Assembly: GCF_000233455.1 (NCBI RefSeq)
Contig: NZ_JH376423.1
Location: 1 to 64,000 of the forward strand
Reading direction: 5' to 3'
Length of the DNA stretch: 64,000 nucleotides
Source: [Clostridium] citroniae WAL-17108
GTDB taxonomy: Bacteria; Bacillota; Clostridia; Lachnospirales; Lachnospiraceae
This document shows, one piece after another, positions 1-8,817 of the stretch. The translations under genes were made by a program, and so were the position numbers. Each line of letters opens with the position of its first letter. Position 1 is the stretch's first letter. The notes under the pieces were generated by a model, which was given only the letters and a program-made list of their open reading frames with translations, did no database searches and was not told the DNA's origin.

Positions 1-1
1 C

Positions 2-67
2 CAGATGTCGTTAGTAGAGTACATAGACCCGTTTACGGGCGAGCCGGTGAAGAAAAACAAGAAGTAG
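2..67 (+). CDS. C-terminal end of a TnpB-like (IS200/IS605) protein, partial
   Basis: Only the last 21 codons are in the window; the reading frame enters from the left edge and stops at TAG 65-67. The visible tail ends in a basic stretch (VKKNKK), which is not diagnostic by itself. The assignment rests on the DNA that follows: a chain of short GC-rich hairpins ending in a perfect 9-bp stem, as at the right end of IS200/IS605 elements where the guide RNA gene overlaps or follows tnpB. A different accessory protein of a mobile element is possible because no domain is visible. Confidence 0.4.
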   Translation, partial: QMSLVEYIDPFTGEPVKKNKK

Positions 68-275
68 GACTCTTAAGAGTCAGTAGGAAGTCAAAGCAAA
101 CCGGTAAGCCCCTATTGGGGCAAAGCCGGAGTAAGGAAGCACTGAACATGCCCTTTTAAGGGCAGCTGAGAATGTGGTGCAGCAGGCAGACTTTTCAGTG
201 CGCCTTCCGGGCGCAAGCAGGTAACAGCCCCTTATAGGGGCAGAACAAGCCACCGGCTAAGCCGGTGGTCTTGAC
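68..275 (+). ncRNA. Putative omegaRNA / IS605-type right end, multi-hairpin
   Basis: Six hairpins lie in about 200 bases: 68-81 (perfect palindrome), 108-121 (gcccc/ggggc), 150-163 (gccc/gggc), 200-214 (gcgcc/ggcgc), 227-241 (gcccc/ggggc) and 250-268 (ccaccggct/agccggtgg). A long-range stem, 140-146 with 194-200 (cactgaa/ttcagtg), encloses the 150-163 hairpin. Such a chain directly behind a tnpB-like 3' end, closed by a strong subterminal hairpin, is how the guide RNA and right end of IS605 elements look. The exact right end, and so the guide, would lie shortly after 268. The family assignment is inference. Confidence 0.45.
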
Positions 276-902
276 TTGATAACACATAATTCCATAATAA
301 TCTATATTATAATTCTGAACAATCCGATTTTACTCCTATATATATAATATAATGTTTTATTTATGTACCATGACAAAAGAATATGTTCAGTTATCTTATT
401 ACGAAAGCTAATATCGAGCATACGAAAGATACGCGGAAGCAGAAATGTTGCGATACATATCAAATCAAAATAAATCCATGCAGGGATTTGATGGTTTGTG
501 CTGGAGGCATAAACTGTGCGAGGATGATATTAGTTGGATACTTGTGGGGACTGCCGCTCACCAAATGAGGGGATGCTGCGCTGGCATGGAATATCCAGTG
601 TGGTTTAAGCTGTTTTGCAGACAGGTAAGATAATTCCAAATGCCGGGGGGAGGGAAAATACGGCATATAAATTTGCTTTGGAGAAAGCACAACCACCTTA
701 ATGAAATGTTATAAGAAGTAAAAAAATTGTGAAATGCTCTTGAGGAAACAAAAGCCAATTTTTTACAATGATTGTAGAGAAACAGACTGTTTTAAAAACC
801 GAGCGGTTTTGTGAAATCAATATAGTATTAGCGATTAGTCTAAGATTGAACCACGTTAGGTGGTATCAATCATGCTCATGGCTAGTTGCCTTTGTAAAGG
901 GG
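276..902. other. AT-rich stretch without a convincing gene
   Basis: Several short open frames exist on both strands here, but none has a good ribosome site, sensible composition or a recognisable motif. Runs of TATA-like sequence (about 300-360) could hold promoters. An imperfect inverted repeat (846-854 ttgaaccac with 860-869) lies 34 bases before the excisionase-like gene and could be a regulator or recombinase site. It is probably the interior or flank of the mobile DNA that includes the integrases. Confidence 0.5.
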
Positions 903-1109
903 GTGACAGCGATAGAAGTTTTACAGAAAGATAAAAAAGTATATAACGCAGAGGAAATCCAGGAGATTTTAGGGATTGGGAGGAGCAAAACATATACCTT
1001 TTTGGACGAGGCGTATAGGAATCAAAAGCCGTTCCGGGTCCTTAAAGTTGGAAAGCTTTTCAGGGTTCCCAAACAATCTTTTGATGACTGGCTAGACGGA
1101 ATTAGTTAA
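903..1109 (+). CDS. Excisionase-like helix-turn-helix protein
   Basis: The product is a small (68-residue) MerR/excisionase-type DNA-binding protein. After a short leader comes YNAEEIQEILGIGRSKTYTFLDEA, split as a HTH (AEEIQEILGIG then RSKTY), followed by the typical wing with VGKLFRVPKQSFDDWL. Such proteins bend DNA at att sites and steer integrases toward excision. It ends 14 bases before the first recombinase gene, so it is probably co-transcribed with it. The start is uncertain: the frame is open up to ATG 768, but the extra 45 residues look non-coding. I chose GTG 903, which follows AAAGGGG very closely. Confidence 0.65.
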   Translation: MTAIEVLQKDKKVYNAEEIQEILGIGRSKTYTFLDEAYRNQKPFRVLKVGKLFRVPKQSFDDWLDGIS

Positions 1110-1123
1110 GGCGGGTGAGATAG

Positions 1124-2317
1124 TTGAAAAGAAAACCACAGAATAGTGCAGCTTTTTTTGAAAATAATTCATGGTATCACCGTACCAAGATACTTCAGGA
1201 CGATGGTTCGATAAAGTACAGCAAAAAGGGCGGGTTTGCTACCAGTGAAGAGGCTGATAAGAGCTATAGGCGACACGAAGATGAGTTTAAAAAGGCGTAT
1301 CGGGCCTATCATCTGGCACATCAAATCAATACAGAAGTCACGCTTAAGGATTATTTGATTTATTGGTTTGAGGAGATATTCTCTCAAAGAATTGAAACAA
1401 CAACCAGAATGGTAGGCGCGTATGCGGTTTATGACTTAATTTTGCCGAATATTGAGTACGACATCAAGGTCCGGTTTGCCAATGCAGAGTATCTTGATGC
1501 ATTGTTGGAGCGGGTAGCAAAGGTCAGTGCCTCTGCAGGAAATAAAGGGCGGGAGATTCTAAATATGGCAATGAAAGAGGCAGTAATCGGTGGGTATATT
1601 AAAACCAATCCGGTTACTGGCACAAAGCCGTATAAGAGACAAAAGCCAAAGATAACAATTCTGAGTAAAGAAAAAATCAAGGTCCTGCTGAAAGCGTCTT
1701 CCGAAAATAACTGGTATTTGGAAATATTGTTAGGGCTATTCTGTGGCTTACGAAAAGGCGAGATTCTTGGACTTAAATTCAGTGATTTGGATATGGAGAA
1801 AAGGACTGTAACTATCAGAAGGCAGATTGCTTCAGATCCACTTATAAAAAAAGGGAGTGGAAGTAAAATAGACAATTATGGGCTGATTGAACGAGATCCA
1901 AAAACACCAAACAGTTTCCGGGTTTTGCGGGTTCCAGCCATAATCATAGAAGAACTGGAAAAACGGAGACGACTTGTGGAGTCCAATAAGGTAGTGTATG
2001 CCGGTCAATATGATGACAATGATTATATCAGCTGTCAGAGAAATGGAAAACTACATAGTTTGTCAGCTTTAAATAGCGCTTTAACTGGAATTTGTAGCAA
2101 GAATGGCCTTCCGCATATCACGGTACATGGATTAAGGCATATGTATGCAACAATTCTGATTGAGATGGGGGTTCCACTGATTAAGATATCTGCATTACTT
2201 GGGCACGGCTCTGTCCACACAACGTTTGAATATTATTGTGATGTAATGGATGAAAACGAGAATATATTGGCATTTATGAATCAAGCATTCGTTCCTGTAG
2301 AAAGGAGAGCAGTATGA
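1124..2317 (+). CDS. Tyrosine recombinase / integrase, first of a tandem pair
   Basis: A 397-residue phage-type integrase with a TTG start. The N-terminal third is an arm-binding/SAM-like core-binding region. The catalytic domain shows the first arginine in GLFCGLRKGEILGL (about residue 209), the H-x-x-R box in HGLRHMYAT (about 334-337) and LGHGSVHTTFEYY with the probable nucleophile Tyr near residue 371. It would cut and rejoin att sites of the element. Its stop overlaps the start of the next recombinase by four bases (ATGA), which implies translational coupling. The TTG start follows AAGGCGGGTGA; no better ATG is near. Confidence 0.85.
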   Translation: MKRKPQNSAAFFENNSWYHRTKILQDDGSIKYSKKGGFATSEEADKSYRRHEDEFKKAYRAYHLAHQINTEVTLKDYLIYWFEEIFSQRIETTTRMVGAYAVYDLILPNIEYDIKVRFANAEYLDALLERVAKVSASAGNKGREILNMAMKEAVIGGYIKTNPVTGTKPYKRQKPKITILSKEKIKVLLKASSENNWYLEILLGLFCGLRKGEILGLKFSDLDMEKRTVTIRRQIASDPLIKKGSGSKIDNYGLIERDPKTPNSFRVLRVPAIIIEELEKRRRLVESNKVVYAGQYDDNDYISCQRNGKLHSLSALNSALTGICSKNGLPHITVHGLRHMYATILIEMGVPLIKISALLGHGSVHTTFEYYCDVMDENENILAFMNQAFVPVERRAV

Positions 2318-3597
2318 TAATTGATTTGAGCCTTCAGCAGTATGTGGATTGGGAAGTAAAGCCAGTGATTCCTATAAAGGGAAAATTCGGATACCGTGTT
2401 GTGTTAAAATACATAGATGGTACTGAAAGAACTCAGCAAAAGTCGGGGTTTAGGACAGAAAAAGAGTCTAATGCTGCCAGGGATAACACAATAGGTAAAT
2501 TACATGCTGGAACTTATATTGTATATGAGAATGTTAAAGTAAGTGACTTTTTAGAGTTTTGGCTAAAGGAGGATATATGCAAGAGGGTAAGAAGCGAAGA
2601 AACTTATGCTGCTTATTCCAATATCGTGTATAACCACATTATTCCAATCCTTGGAAAGAAAAAGATGTCGTCCGTTAACCGTGGAGATGTTCAAAAGCTG
2701 TATAACGACCGTGCAGAATATTCTGTATCGGTCTCAAGGCTGGTTAAAACGGTGATGAACGTCTCTATGAACTATGCTGTAGCGAAAAAAATCATTGCGG
2801 AGAATCCGGCAGTTGGTATCAATCTTCCTAAAAAGGTAAAAAAGAAGGAATACCATGCCCGCAGTATTGACACACAGAAAACCCTGACAATGGATCAGAT
2901 TCTGATTCTATTGGAGGCCAGCAGGGACACGCCGATACATATGCAAATCCTGTTTAATGTATTAATGGGACTTCGCAGAAGGGAAATCAATGGTGTGAAG
3001 TATTCGGATATTGACTATATTAACCGAACACTAAAGCTTCGCCGGCAGCTGGGGAAGAAAATCAACACAAAAAAAGAAGACTTTCCACCTAAAACCTTTA
3101 CGAAACAGGAACTTGGATTGAAGACCCCATCGAGTTACCGAGACATTCCGATACCAGATTATGTGTTTGAGGCGATTCTGCAACAGAGGGAGGTGTATGA
3201 GAGAAATAAGAGCCGCAGAAGAAGCCAGTTTCAGGATTCAGGATATATTTGCTGCTCTAACTACGGGAAACCGCGAAGCAAGGATTTCCATTGGAAATAT
3301 TATAAAAAACTGTTAGCGGATAACAACCTGCCGGATATAAAGTGGCATCATTTACGCAGTACCTTCTGCACACTGCTTTTGAAAAATAATTTTAATCCCA
3401 AAGCGGTATCCAAATTAATGGGACATGCAACGGAACTAATCACCTTAGATGTATATGGTGATAACCGGGAAATTATTGCTGACTGTGTAGATGAAATTCA
3501 GCCGTTCATAGATGAGGTGCTTCCGATAAAGGAGGTAGACAAGCAGCTTGAGGAAGAACTGTTGGAAATCGAAGTTCCGGCAGAAGATTATTTTTAA
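2314..3597 (+). CDS. Tyrosine recombinase / integrase, second of a tandem pair
   Basis: A 427-residue integrase. An N-terminal AP2-like/arm-binding segment (KGKFGYRVVLKYIDGTERT) is followed by a core-binding domain and the catalytic domain with MGLRRREINGVKYSD (first Arg), WHHLRSTFC (H-x-x-R) and MGHATELITLDVYGD (nucleophile Tyr). The C-terminal tail is acidic. It overlaps the upstream recombinase by four bases. Two non-identical recombinases with an excisionase suggest an element needing both enzymes, as in Tn554-like and some conjugative elements. The gene ends about 120 bases before the att-like repeats at 3718-3897. Confidence 0.85.
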   Translation: MIIDLSLQQYVDWEVKPVIPIKGKFGYRVVLKYIDGTERTQQKSGFRTEKESNAARDNTIGKLHAGTYIVYENVKVSDFLEFWLKEDICKRVRSEETYAAYSNIVYNHIIPILGKKKMSSVNRGDVQKLYNDRAEYSVSVSRLVKTVMNVSMNYAVAKKIIAENPAVGINLPKKVKKKEYHARSIDTQKTLTMDQILILLEASRDTPIHMQILFNVLMGLRRREINGVKYSDIDYINRTLKLRRQLGKKINTKKEDFPPKTFTKQELGLKTPSSYRDIPIPDYVFEAILQQREVYERNKSRRRSQFQDSGYICCSNYGKPRSKDFHWKYYKKLLADNNLPDIKWHHLRSTFCTLLLKNNFNPKAVSKLMGHATELITLDVYGDNREIIADCVDEIQPFIDEVLPIKEVDKQLEEELLEIEVPAEDYF

Positions 3598-3654
3598 AAA
3601 TTAAGGGCAGTAGTAGTTTCAATCAAATATCAATTTGGTTCTCAAAATAAAACA

Positions 3655-3702
3655 AGGCGCAGGGAAAGAACAAATGTTCCTACTTGCGCCTATACTTTTT
3701 CC
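3655..3702 (+). terminator. Probable rho-independent terminator after the integrase pair
   Basis: The stem aggcgca (3655-3661) pairs with tgcgcct (3685-3691), with further weak pairing inside (ggaa/ttcc). It is followed by atactttttcc. It lies 57 bases behind the second integrase and would end that operon before uvrB. Confidence 0.5.
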
Positions 3703-3717
3703 TTCCGCTATGTTATA

Positions 3718-3897
3718 ATTTTGGTGACATTTGGTATTACTAATTTCATTGAGTTTATATAGTGTTGCGGAGTTAAGAAAATAGCATTTTGGTGACCTTC
3801 ATTCGTAAAATGGCAAAAGTTCGTCTATTAGGCAACTCAAAACGGTCTTCTTTTACGAATTTCTGCCTAATAGGCGAACTTTTTAAGTGGTCACCAA
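3718..3897. repeat. Cluster of direct and inverted repeats, att-like, between integrases and uvrB
   Basis: The 11-mer attttggtgac occurs at 3718-3728 and 3786-3796. Its 9-bp inverse (ttggtgacc/ggtcaccaa) is at 3789-3797 versus 3889-3897. Between them a near-perfect 20-bp inverted repeat (3815-3834 with 3864-3883, one mismatch) and a 9-bp pair (3802-3810 with 3851-3859) interlock. The site is next to two recombinase genes and abuts uvrB, so I read it as the recombination site or its arm sites. An alternative is a regulatory structure in the uvrB leader. Confidence 0.5.
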
Positions 3898-3914
3898 GGA
3901 AGGAAAAAGCGAAA

Positions 3915-5897
3915 ATGGAGTTCAAATTACACTCAGAATACCAGCCCACCGGCGACCAGCCGCAGGCGATTGAAGCCCTTGTAAAAGGCTTCCAGGAAGG
4001 CAACCAATTCCAGACTTTACTAGGGGTTACGGGCTCTGGCAAGACCTTCACCATGGCAAATGTAATCCAGCAAATCCAGAAGCCGACCCTCATCATTGCC
4101 CACAACAAAACCCTTGCCGCGCAGCTCTACAGCGAGTTCAAGGAATATTTCCCGGAGAACGCGGTGGAGTATTTTGTATCCTACTACGACTACTACCAGC
4201 CGGAGGCTTACGTCCCTTCCACAGACACCTATATAGAAAAGGACTCCTCCATCAATGATGAGATTGATAAGCTGCGCCACTCAGCCACGGCTGCGCTTTC
4301 TGAGAGGGAGGATGTGATCATTGTGGCATCCGTGTCCTGTATCTATGGTCTGGGCAGTCCCATTGACTACAAGGAGATGGTAATATCCCTAAGACCCGGC
4401 ATGGTAAAGGACAGGGATGAGATCATCCACAAACTGATCGATATCCAGTATGACCGCAATGATATGGATTTTAAGCGCGGCACCTTCCGGGTCCGCGGGG
4501 ATGTGCTTGAGGTTTTTCCGGCATATTCTGACAGTGAGGCATACAGGATTGAGTTTTTTGGGGATGAGGTGGATCGGATTGCGGAGATTGACACGCTAAC
4601 TGGCGAGATAAAATCTCAGCTGGGTCATATCGCTATCTTTCCTGCTTCCCATTACGTGGTCCCGAAGGAAAAGATGATGGAGGCCACTGAGAATATCCTG
4701 GCCGAACTTAAGGAGCAGGTTGCGTTTTTTAAGAGTGAAGATAAGCTGCTGGAAGCGCAGAGAATCTCGGAGCGCACGAATTTTGACGTGGAGATGATGC
4801 GGGAGACTGGTTTTTGTTCCGGTATTGAGAACTACTCCAGGCATCTGACAGGAGGGCTTCCCGGAGAACCGCCCTGTACGCTGATCGATTATTTTCCGGA
4901 TGACTTCCTCATCATTGTGGATGAGTCCCATATCACCCTTCCACAGGTCAGGGGAATGTATGCAGGCGACCGGTCCAGGAAATCCACCCTGGTAAACTAT
5001 GGTTTCCGTCTGCCTTCCGCATTGGACAACCGTCCGCTAAGCTTTGGGGAATTTGAGGATAAGATCAGCCAGATGATGTTTGTGTCAGCAACTCCCTCTG
5101 TCTATGAAAAGGAACATGAGTTGATGTGTGTGGAACAGATCATCAGGCCCACAGGCCTGTTGGATCCGGAAATCAGCGTCCGCCCTGTGGAAGGACAGAT
5201 CGATGACCTGATCTCAGAGGTAAACAGGGAAGTAGCCAATCATCACAAGGTGTTGATCACCACCCTGACTAAGAGAATGGCCGAGGATCTGACGGATTAC
5301 ATGCGGGAAGTGGGAATCCGCGTAAAGTATCTCCATTCAGACATTGACACCCTGGAGCGGGCTGAGATCATCAGAGACATGCGGTTGGATGTGTTTGACG
5401 TGCTGGTGGGCATTAACCTTTTGAGGGAAGGACTGGATATACCGGAGATCACCCTGGTGGCGATCCTGGATGCGGACAAAGAGGGATTCCTCCGCTCTGA
5501 AACTTCACTGATCCAGACCGTGGGACGTGCTGCCAGAAATTCAGAGGGCCATGTTATCATGTATGCGGATAAGATAACGGACTCTATGCGTGTGGCTATT
5601 GAGGAGACGGAACGCCGGCGGCAGATCCAGCAAACGTATAATGAGGAACATGGGATCACTCCAACAACCATCAAAAAAGCGGTCCGAGACCTGATCGCAA
5701 TATCCAAGGCAGTGGAGGAAAAGGATGCCCGGTTTAAGAAGGATCCGGAATCCATGGATGTGAAGGAGCTTAACAAGCTGGTGAAAGAACTGGAAAAGAA
5801 GATGCGTCAGGCCGCGGTTGAACTTAACTTTGAGGAGGCTGCAAGACTTCGCGACCGAATGATGGATATCAAGAAAATACTATTAGACATGGAATAA
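3915..5897 (+). CDS. uvrB: UvrB, excinuclease ABC subunit B
   Basis: The helicase-like damage-verification subunit of nucleotide excision repair; it takes DNA from UvrA and recruits UvrC. The 660-residue product has the usual length and domains: a Walker A motif ([10 protein letters not shown]), the beta-hairpin region with [12 protein letters not shown], the DESH motif of helicase motif II, motif VI (QTVGRAARN) and a C-terminal UVR coiled coil ([11 protein letters not shown]). The start at ATG 3915 gives the normal N-terminus [16 protein letters not shown] and has AAGGAAGG upstream. An open frame extends back to 3789 through the inverted repeats and is probably fortuitous. Confidence 0.95.
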   Translation: MEFKLHSEYQPTGDQPQAIEALVKGFQEGNQFQTLLGVTGSGKTFTMANVIQQIQKPTLIIAHNKTLAAQLYSEFKEYFPENAVEYFVSYYDYYQPEAYVPSTDTYIEKDSSINDEIDKLRHSATAALSEREDVIIVASVSCIYGLGSPIDYKEMVISLRPGMVKDRDEIIHKLIDIQYDRNDMDFKRGTFRVRGDVLEVFPAYSDSEAYRIEFFGDEVDRIAEIDTLTGEIKSQLGHIAIFPASHYVVPKEKMMEATENILAELKEQVAFFKSEDKLLEAQRISERTNFDVEMMRETGFCSGIENYSRHLTGGLPGEPPCTLIDYFPDDFLIIVDESHITLPQVRGMYAGDRSRKSTLVNYGFRLPSALDNRPLSFGEFEDKISQMMFVSATPSVYEKEHELMCVEQIIRPTGLLDPEISVRPVEGQIDDLISEVNREVANHHKVLITTLTKRMAEDLTDYMREVGIRVKYLHSDIDTLERAEIIRDMRLDVFDVLVGINLLREGLDIPEITLVAILDADKEGFLRSETSLIQTVGRAARNSEGHVIMYADKITDSMRVAIEETERRRQIQQTYNEEHGITPTTIKKAVRDLIAISKAVEEKDARFKKDPESMDVKELNKLVKELEKKMRQAAVELNFEEAARLRDRMMDIKKILLDME

Positions 5898-5940
5898 TTT
5901 GTAACCTATCTCCCCCTGGTCTTAAAAATGTAATATTCTC

Positions 5941-5984
5941 TTAAGGATTATTAAATTGTACAAAATGGATTGATTTACTATAAT
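5941..5984 (+). promoter_or_regulatory. Promoter with conserved upstream box, shared with 42983-43026
   Basis: TTGTAC (5956-5961), a 17-base spacer and TATAAT (5979-5984) precede the surface protein gene. The preceding box taaggattatta and the -35/-10 layout recur almost unchanged before the paralogous gene at 43090. This suggests a common regulator or common sigma factor use. Confidence 0.65.
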
Positions 5985-6038
5985 AAAGATAGGCAATTAA
6001 AACAAAATTTATATAATTGTAGGCAAGGAGGAAGGTTT

Positions 6039-7220
6039 ATGAGAAAACAGAAAGGATTATGCCTGATTTTGGCAGCCGTGATGGCTATTAGTACCGGTAT
6101 CACGTCTTGGGCAGCAGATACTAAGATTGATAAGGTAAAACTTACATTTTCTTATGATAAGGCGCCTGCAAGCGGTGATGATATCGGCGATATCACTGTA
6201 AAAGCGGGAAGCAGCGAGTTTTATGTGGAATCAGCGGAGTATACGAATTCAGAGGACCAGGATACCTGGACAGTGGGCGATGTGCCTGAGGTAAAGATTG
6301 AACTGTCTGCTAAGGATGGCTACCGTTTTTCCTACACATCCAAAAGCCATTTTCAGCTTTCGGGATGTAATGCGGAATTTAAGAAAGCCAAGATATATGA
6401 CAGCGGGGACTACATTGAAGTTTATGCAGAGCTGAAGCGCATTGGCGGAAAGCTGGAAGGGGCATCAAACCTGGACTGGGAAGATACCATTGCTGTGTGG
6501 GATGAGATAGAGGGAGCTAAAAGCTATGATGTAAAACTGCTGCGGGATGATAAGACAGTGACCACGGTCAGCACCACAGGGACATCCTATAACTTTGCCG
6601 GCTATTTTAACCGGGAAGGGGACTACACCTTTAGGGTAAGAGCAATTTCAAAGTATAACAGCAAAACAGGAGAGTGGTCCGAGGATTCCCATTCCTTCTA
6701 TGTGGATGAGGATGAACTGGGAACCTATGGAGGAAGCGGCCGCTGGGTACAGGACCAGAAGGGATGGTGGTACTCCTATGACACAGGCGGATATCCGTCC
6801 TCCTCATGGCGCCAGATTGACGGTGCATGGTACTATTTTAACAATTCAGGCTATCGGGTGACCGGCTGGCAGCGGCTGGACGGGACCTGGTATTATCTGA
6901 ACGGGGATGGCGTCATGACAACGGGCTGGCAGGCTGTGAACGGACAGTGGTATTATATGAATGGCAGCGGTGAGATGCAGACGGGCTGGCAGGCTGTCAA
7001 TGGAAGATGGTATTATCTGAACAGCAGCGGTGCTATGCAGACAGGCTGGTTAAAGATGAATAACCAGTGGTATTATCTGGACGCATCAGGCGCAATGACA
7101 ACGGGCTGGCAGGCTGTAAACGGCAAGTGGTATTACCTGGGCAGCAATGGTGTGATGTACGCCGGTACGTGGACACCGGACGGCAGATATGTGGACAGTT
7201 CAGGAGCATGGGTGCAGTAA
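6039..7220 (+). CDS. Secreted protein with Fn3-like region and choline-binding-type repeats
   Basis: A 393-residue exported protein. Residues 1-26 are a signal peptide (MRKQKGLCLILAAVMAIS, then cleavage after SWA). Residues about 27-225 form two beta-rich regions, the second ending in an Fn3-like stretch (WDEIEGAKSYDVKLL). From about 235 there are roughly seven CW_binding_1-type repeats with the pattern GWQxVNGxWYYxNxxGxMxTGW, which bind choline or glucan on the cell surface in related proteins. Start ATG 6039 follows AGGAGGAAGG. The gene is a close paralog of the one at 43090, differing mainly in repeat number. Ligand and role are unknown. Confidence 0.8.
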   Translation: MRKQKGLCLILAAVMAISTGITSWAADTKIDKVKLTFSYDKAPASGDDIGDITVKAGSSEFYVESAEYTNSEDQDTWTVGDVPEVKIELSAKDGYRFSYTSKSHFQLSGCNAEFKKAKIYDSGDYIEVYAELKRIGGKLEGASNLDWEDTIAVWDEIEGAKSYDVKLLRDDKTVTTVSTTGTSYNFAGYFNREGDYTFRVRAISKYNSKTGEWSEDSHSFYVDEDELGTYGGSGRWVQDQKGWWYSYDTGGYPSSSWRQIDGAWYYFNNSGYRVTGWQRLDGTWYYLNGDGVMTTGWQAVNGQWYYMNGSGEMQTGWQAVNGRWYYLNSSGAMQTGWLKMNNQWYYLDASGAMTTGWQAVNGKWYYLGSNGVMYAGTWTPDGRYVDSSGAWVQ

Positions 7221-7294
7221 TCGGTTTAAATGTGGCTATTGATCGTTTGCAAAATTGAAGTTTGTAGAATTTCTGTAAAATAAAAGTTTGCTGA

Positions 7295-7334
7295 AAAATG
7301 CGGTAGATGGCTGAAATACCATCTATCGCATTTT
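7295..7334. terminator. Strong intrinsic terminator
   Basis: A 16-bp stem, aaaatgcggtagatgg (7295-7310) with ccatctatcgcatttt (7319-7334), has an 8-base loop and A/T tails on both sides. It can serve the surface protein gene on the plus strand and possibly the convergent minus-strand gene. Confidence 0.8.
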
Positions 7335-7416
7335 AAATAAAATGAGATCCCTGCTGCAGCAACTATCCCTGCTGCAGCTGTTTTTCCGGTTGCACCCGTT
7401 ATCCCAGTTCCGGGTA

Positions 7417-7896
7417 TTAACCCTGCTGAAGTAGTGTATCGATCTGCTGCCAGATCTGATGGATCTCATTGATGGGATCCTGTCTTGATTTTTTCAGTTC
7501 CAGGAGCTGGTCCATGCTTTGGATGGCCGTATGGAAATTTTTCTCCTTAACAGCGGTTTTTATCTGCTGTCTTAAGTCTTTGCCGGTGGATTTGCCCATA
7601 TCTTTGCGGATCGCCGTGATCTGACTGTGAAGTTCCTTTGCTTTTTTCCATGTTTCCTTGCTGACACTTAGAGAGCCGGTTTCCTTTTTAGAAAGGCGTA
7701 CCGATTTATAACGGGCAGCAGAAGCCTTGTTTTCTTCGCGTATAGGTTTCATTTCTGATTCCAGGGCTTTTAACTCCGCCCGGACCGGGGCAATCTCTTC
7801 CTTGTATTCGGCTTTTGTCTCTGCAGCCCATGAGGGAAAGGCCGTGAGACAGCCCATGACAGCTGCGGTACATAAAATTTTAATATTTTTTTTCAT
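7417..7896 (-). CDS. Small secreted coiled-coil protein, unknown function
   Basis: A 159-residue product with a clear signal peptide (MKKNIKILCTAAVMGCLTAF, cleavage after SWA). The mature part is highly charged and helical (KAEYKEEIAPVRAELKALESEMKPIREENK), probably coiled coil. The start codon has GAAAGGAAG upstream. It faces away from the two-component genes at 8089, so the two share an intergenic promoter region; it could be a periplasm-like stress sensor or target of that system, but this is inference from position only. The frame one base off continues with an Ala/Gly/Thr-rich stretch beyond the stop. Confidence 0.65.
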   Translation of the reverse strand: MKKNIKILCTAAVMGCLTAFPSWAAETKAEYKEEIAPVRAELKALESEMKPIREENKASAARYKSVRLSKKETGSLSVSKETWKKAKELHSQITAIRKDMGKSTGKDLRQQIKTAVKEKNFHTAIQSMDQLLELKKSRQDPINEIHQIWQQIDTLLQQG

Positions 7897-8012
7897 AATA
7901 AATACTTCCTTTCTGGTTTGTTTTAGTCGTGTGAATGCTGATCACGAGGTTATTATACCTGTTTCAGTTTGGTGGTTAACAGTGCATGTTTGTGGCAAAT
8001 ATGTGGCAGCCG

Positions 8013-8041
8013 TTTACGATTTTCTGATAAAATGTTATGAT
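8013..8041 (+). promoter_or_regulatory. Possible promoter of the two-component operon
   Basis: TTTACG (8013-8018), a 17-base spacer and TATGAT (8036-8041) lie 48 bases before the response regulator gene. The -35 match is weak. Confidence 0.35.
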
Positions 8042-8088
8042 GATAGACATATATTTCGATTTGGAAAAAAATAACAGAGGAGGGCAGG

Positions 8089-8817
8089 ATGCAGAAACTG
8101 ATTTATATAGCGGATGATGAACAGAACATACGAATGATGATGAAAACATTTCTTGAGAATGAGGGATATGCAGTGGAGGTCTTTGGGGATGGCTATAGTA
8201 TACGTAAGGCGGTCCGTGAAAAGATGCCGGACATGATCATTCTGGATGTGATGATGCCCGGAGAGGACGGCCTCAGTTTATGTACTTCATTCCGCAAAGA
8301 AAGCAGGGTGCCGATCATGATCGTATCGGCAAAGGACAGCCCCATGGACCGGGTTACGGGGATTACCATGGGAAGTGATGATTATATTTCCAAACCATTT
8401 CTGCCCCTGGAATTGATTGCCCGTGTAAAGGCATTGTTTCGCAGGTCAGAACTGTCCGGGGAACAGTCCGGGAGCGACAGACCGGTCCAGGATGAGTATG
8501 AGTGCGGTAACCTAAGGATATACAGAAAGGAACGAAAAGTGTATGCGGGCGATGAGGCGTTTACGGTTACGCCTACGGAGTTTGAGTTTCTTTTGTATCT
8601 GATCGAGAGAAAGGAAGCGGCTGTTTCTAAAAAGGAATTGCTGGAGCAGATTTGGGGATGCAAGGGAATCCAGGATGAAATGCGGATGCCGGACGACCTG
8701 GTAAAACGTCTCCGAAAGAAGCTTAAACAGAAGCATGTATCTGCAATGGTGGAGACGGTCTGGGGATATGGATACCGCCTTACACAACAGCCGGTTTGGG
8801 AAAGGCAGCAATCTTAA
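8089..8817 (+). CDS. OmpR/PhoB-family response regulator
   Basis: A 242-residue two-component regulator. The receiver domain (1-120) shows the acidic pair DDE at 9-11, the phospho-acceptor Asp53 in MIILDVMMPGEDG, and Lys in ISKPF. The C-terminal winged helix (about 135-235) has the usual TPTEFEFLLYLIERKEAAVSK region split over two helices and ends with VETVWGYGYRL. It has AGAGGAGGG before the start. It overlaps its kinase by the TAATG arrangement at 8815-8819. The regulon is unknown; the secreted protein gene opposite is one candidate. Confidence 0.9.
   Translation: MQKLIYIADDEQNIRMMMKTFLENEGYAVEVFGDGYSIRKAVREKMPDMIILDVMMPGEDGLSLCTSFRKESRVPIMIVSAKDSPMDRVTGITMGSDDYISKPFLPLELIARVKALFRRSELSGEQSGSDRPVQDEYECGNLRIYRKERKVYAGDEAFTVTPTEFEFLLYLIERKEAAVSKKELLEQIWGCKGIQDEMRMPDDLVKRLRKKLKQKHVSAMVETVWGYGYRLTQQPVWERQQS

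Noticed and set aside
383..696. Short overlapping open frames on both strands
   Set aside because: No ribosome sites, no motifs and mutual overlap; compositionally like noncoding AT-rich DNA.
3789..3914. Longer uvrB start at 3789
   Set aside because: The extra 42 residues run through the inverted repeats and have no ribosome site; ATG 3915 gives the standard UvrB N-terminus.
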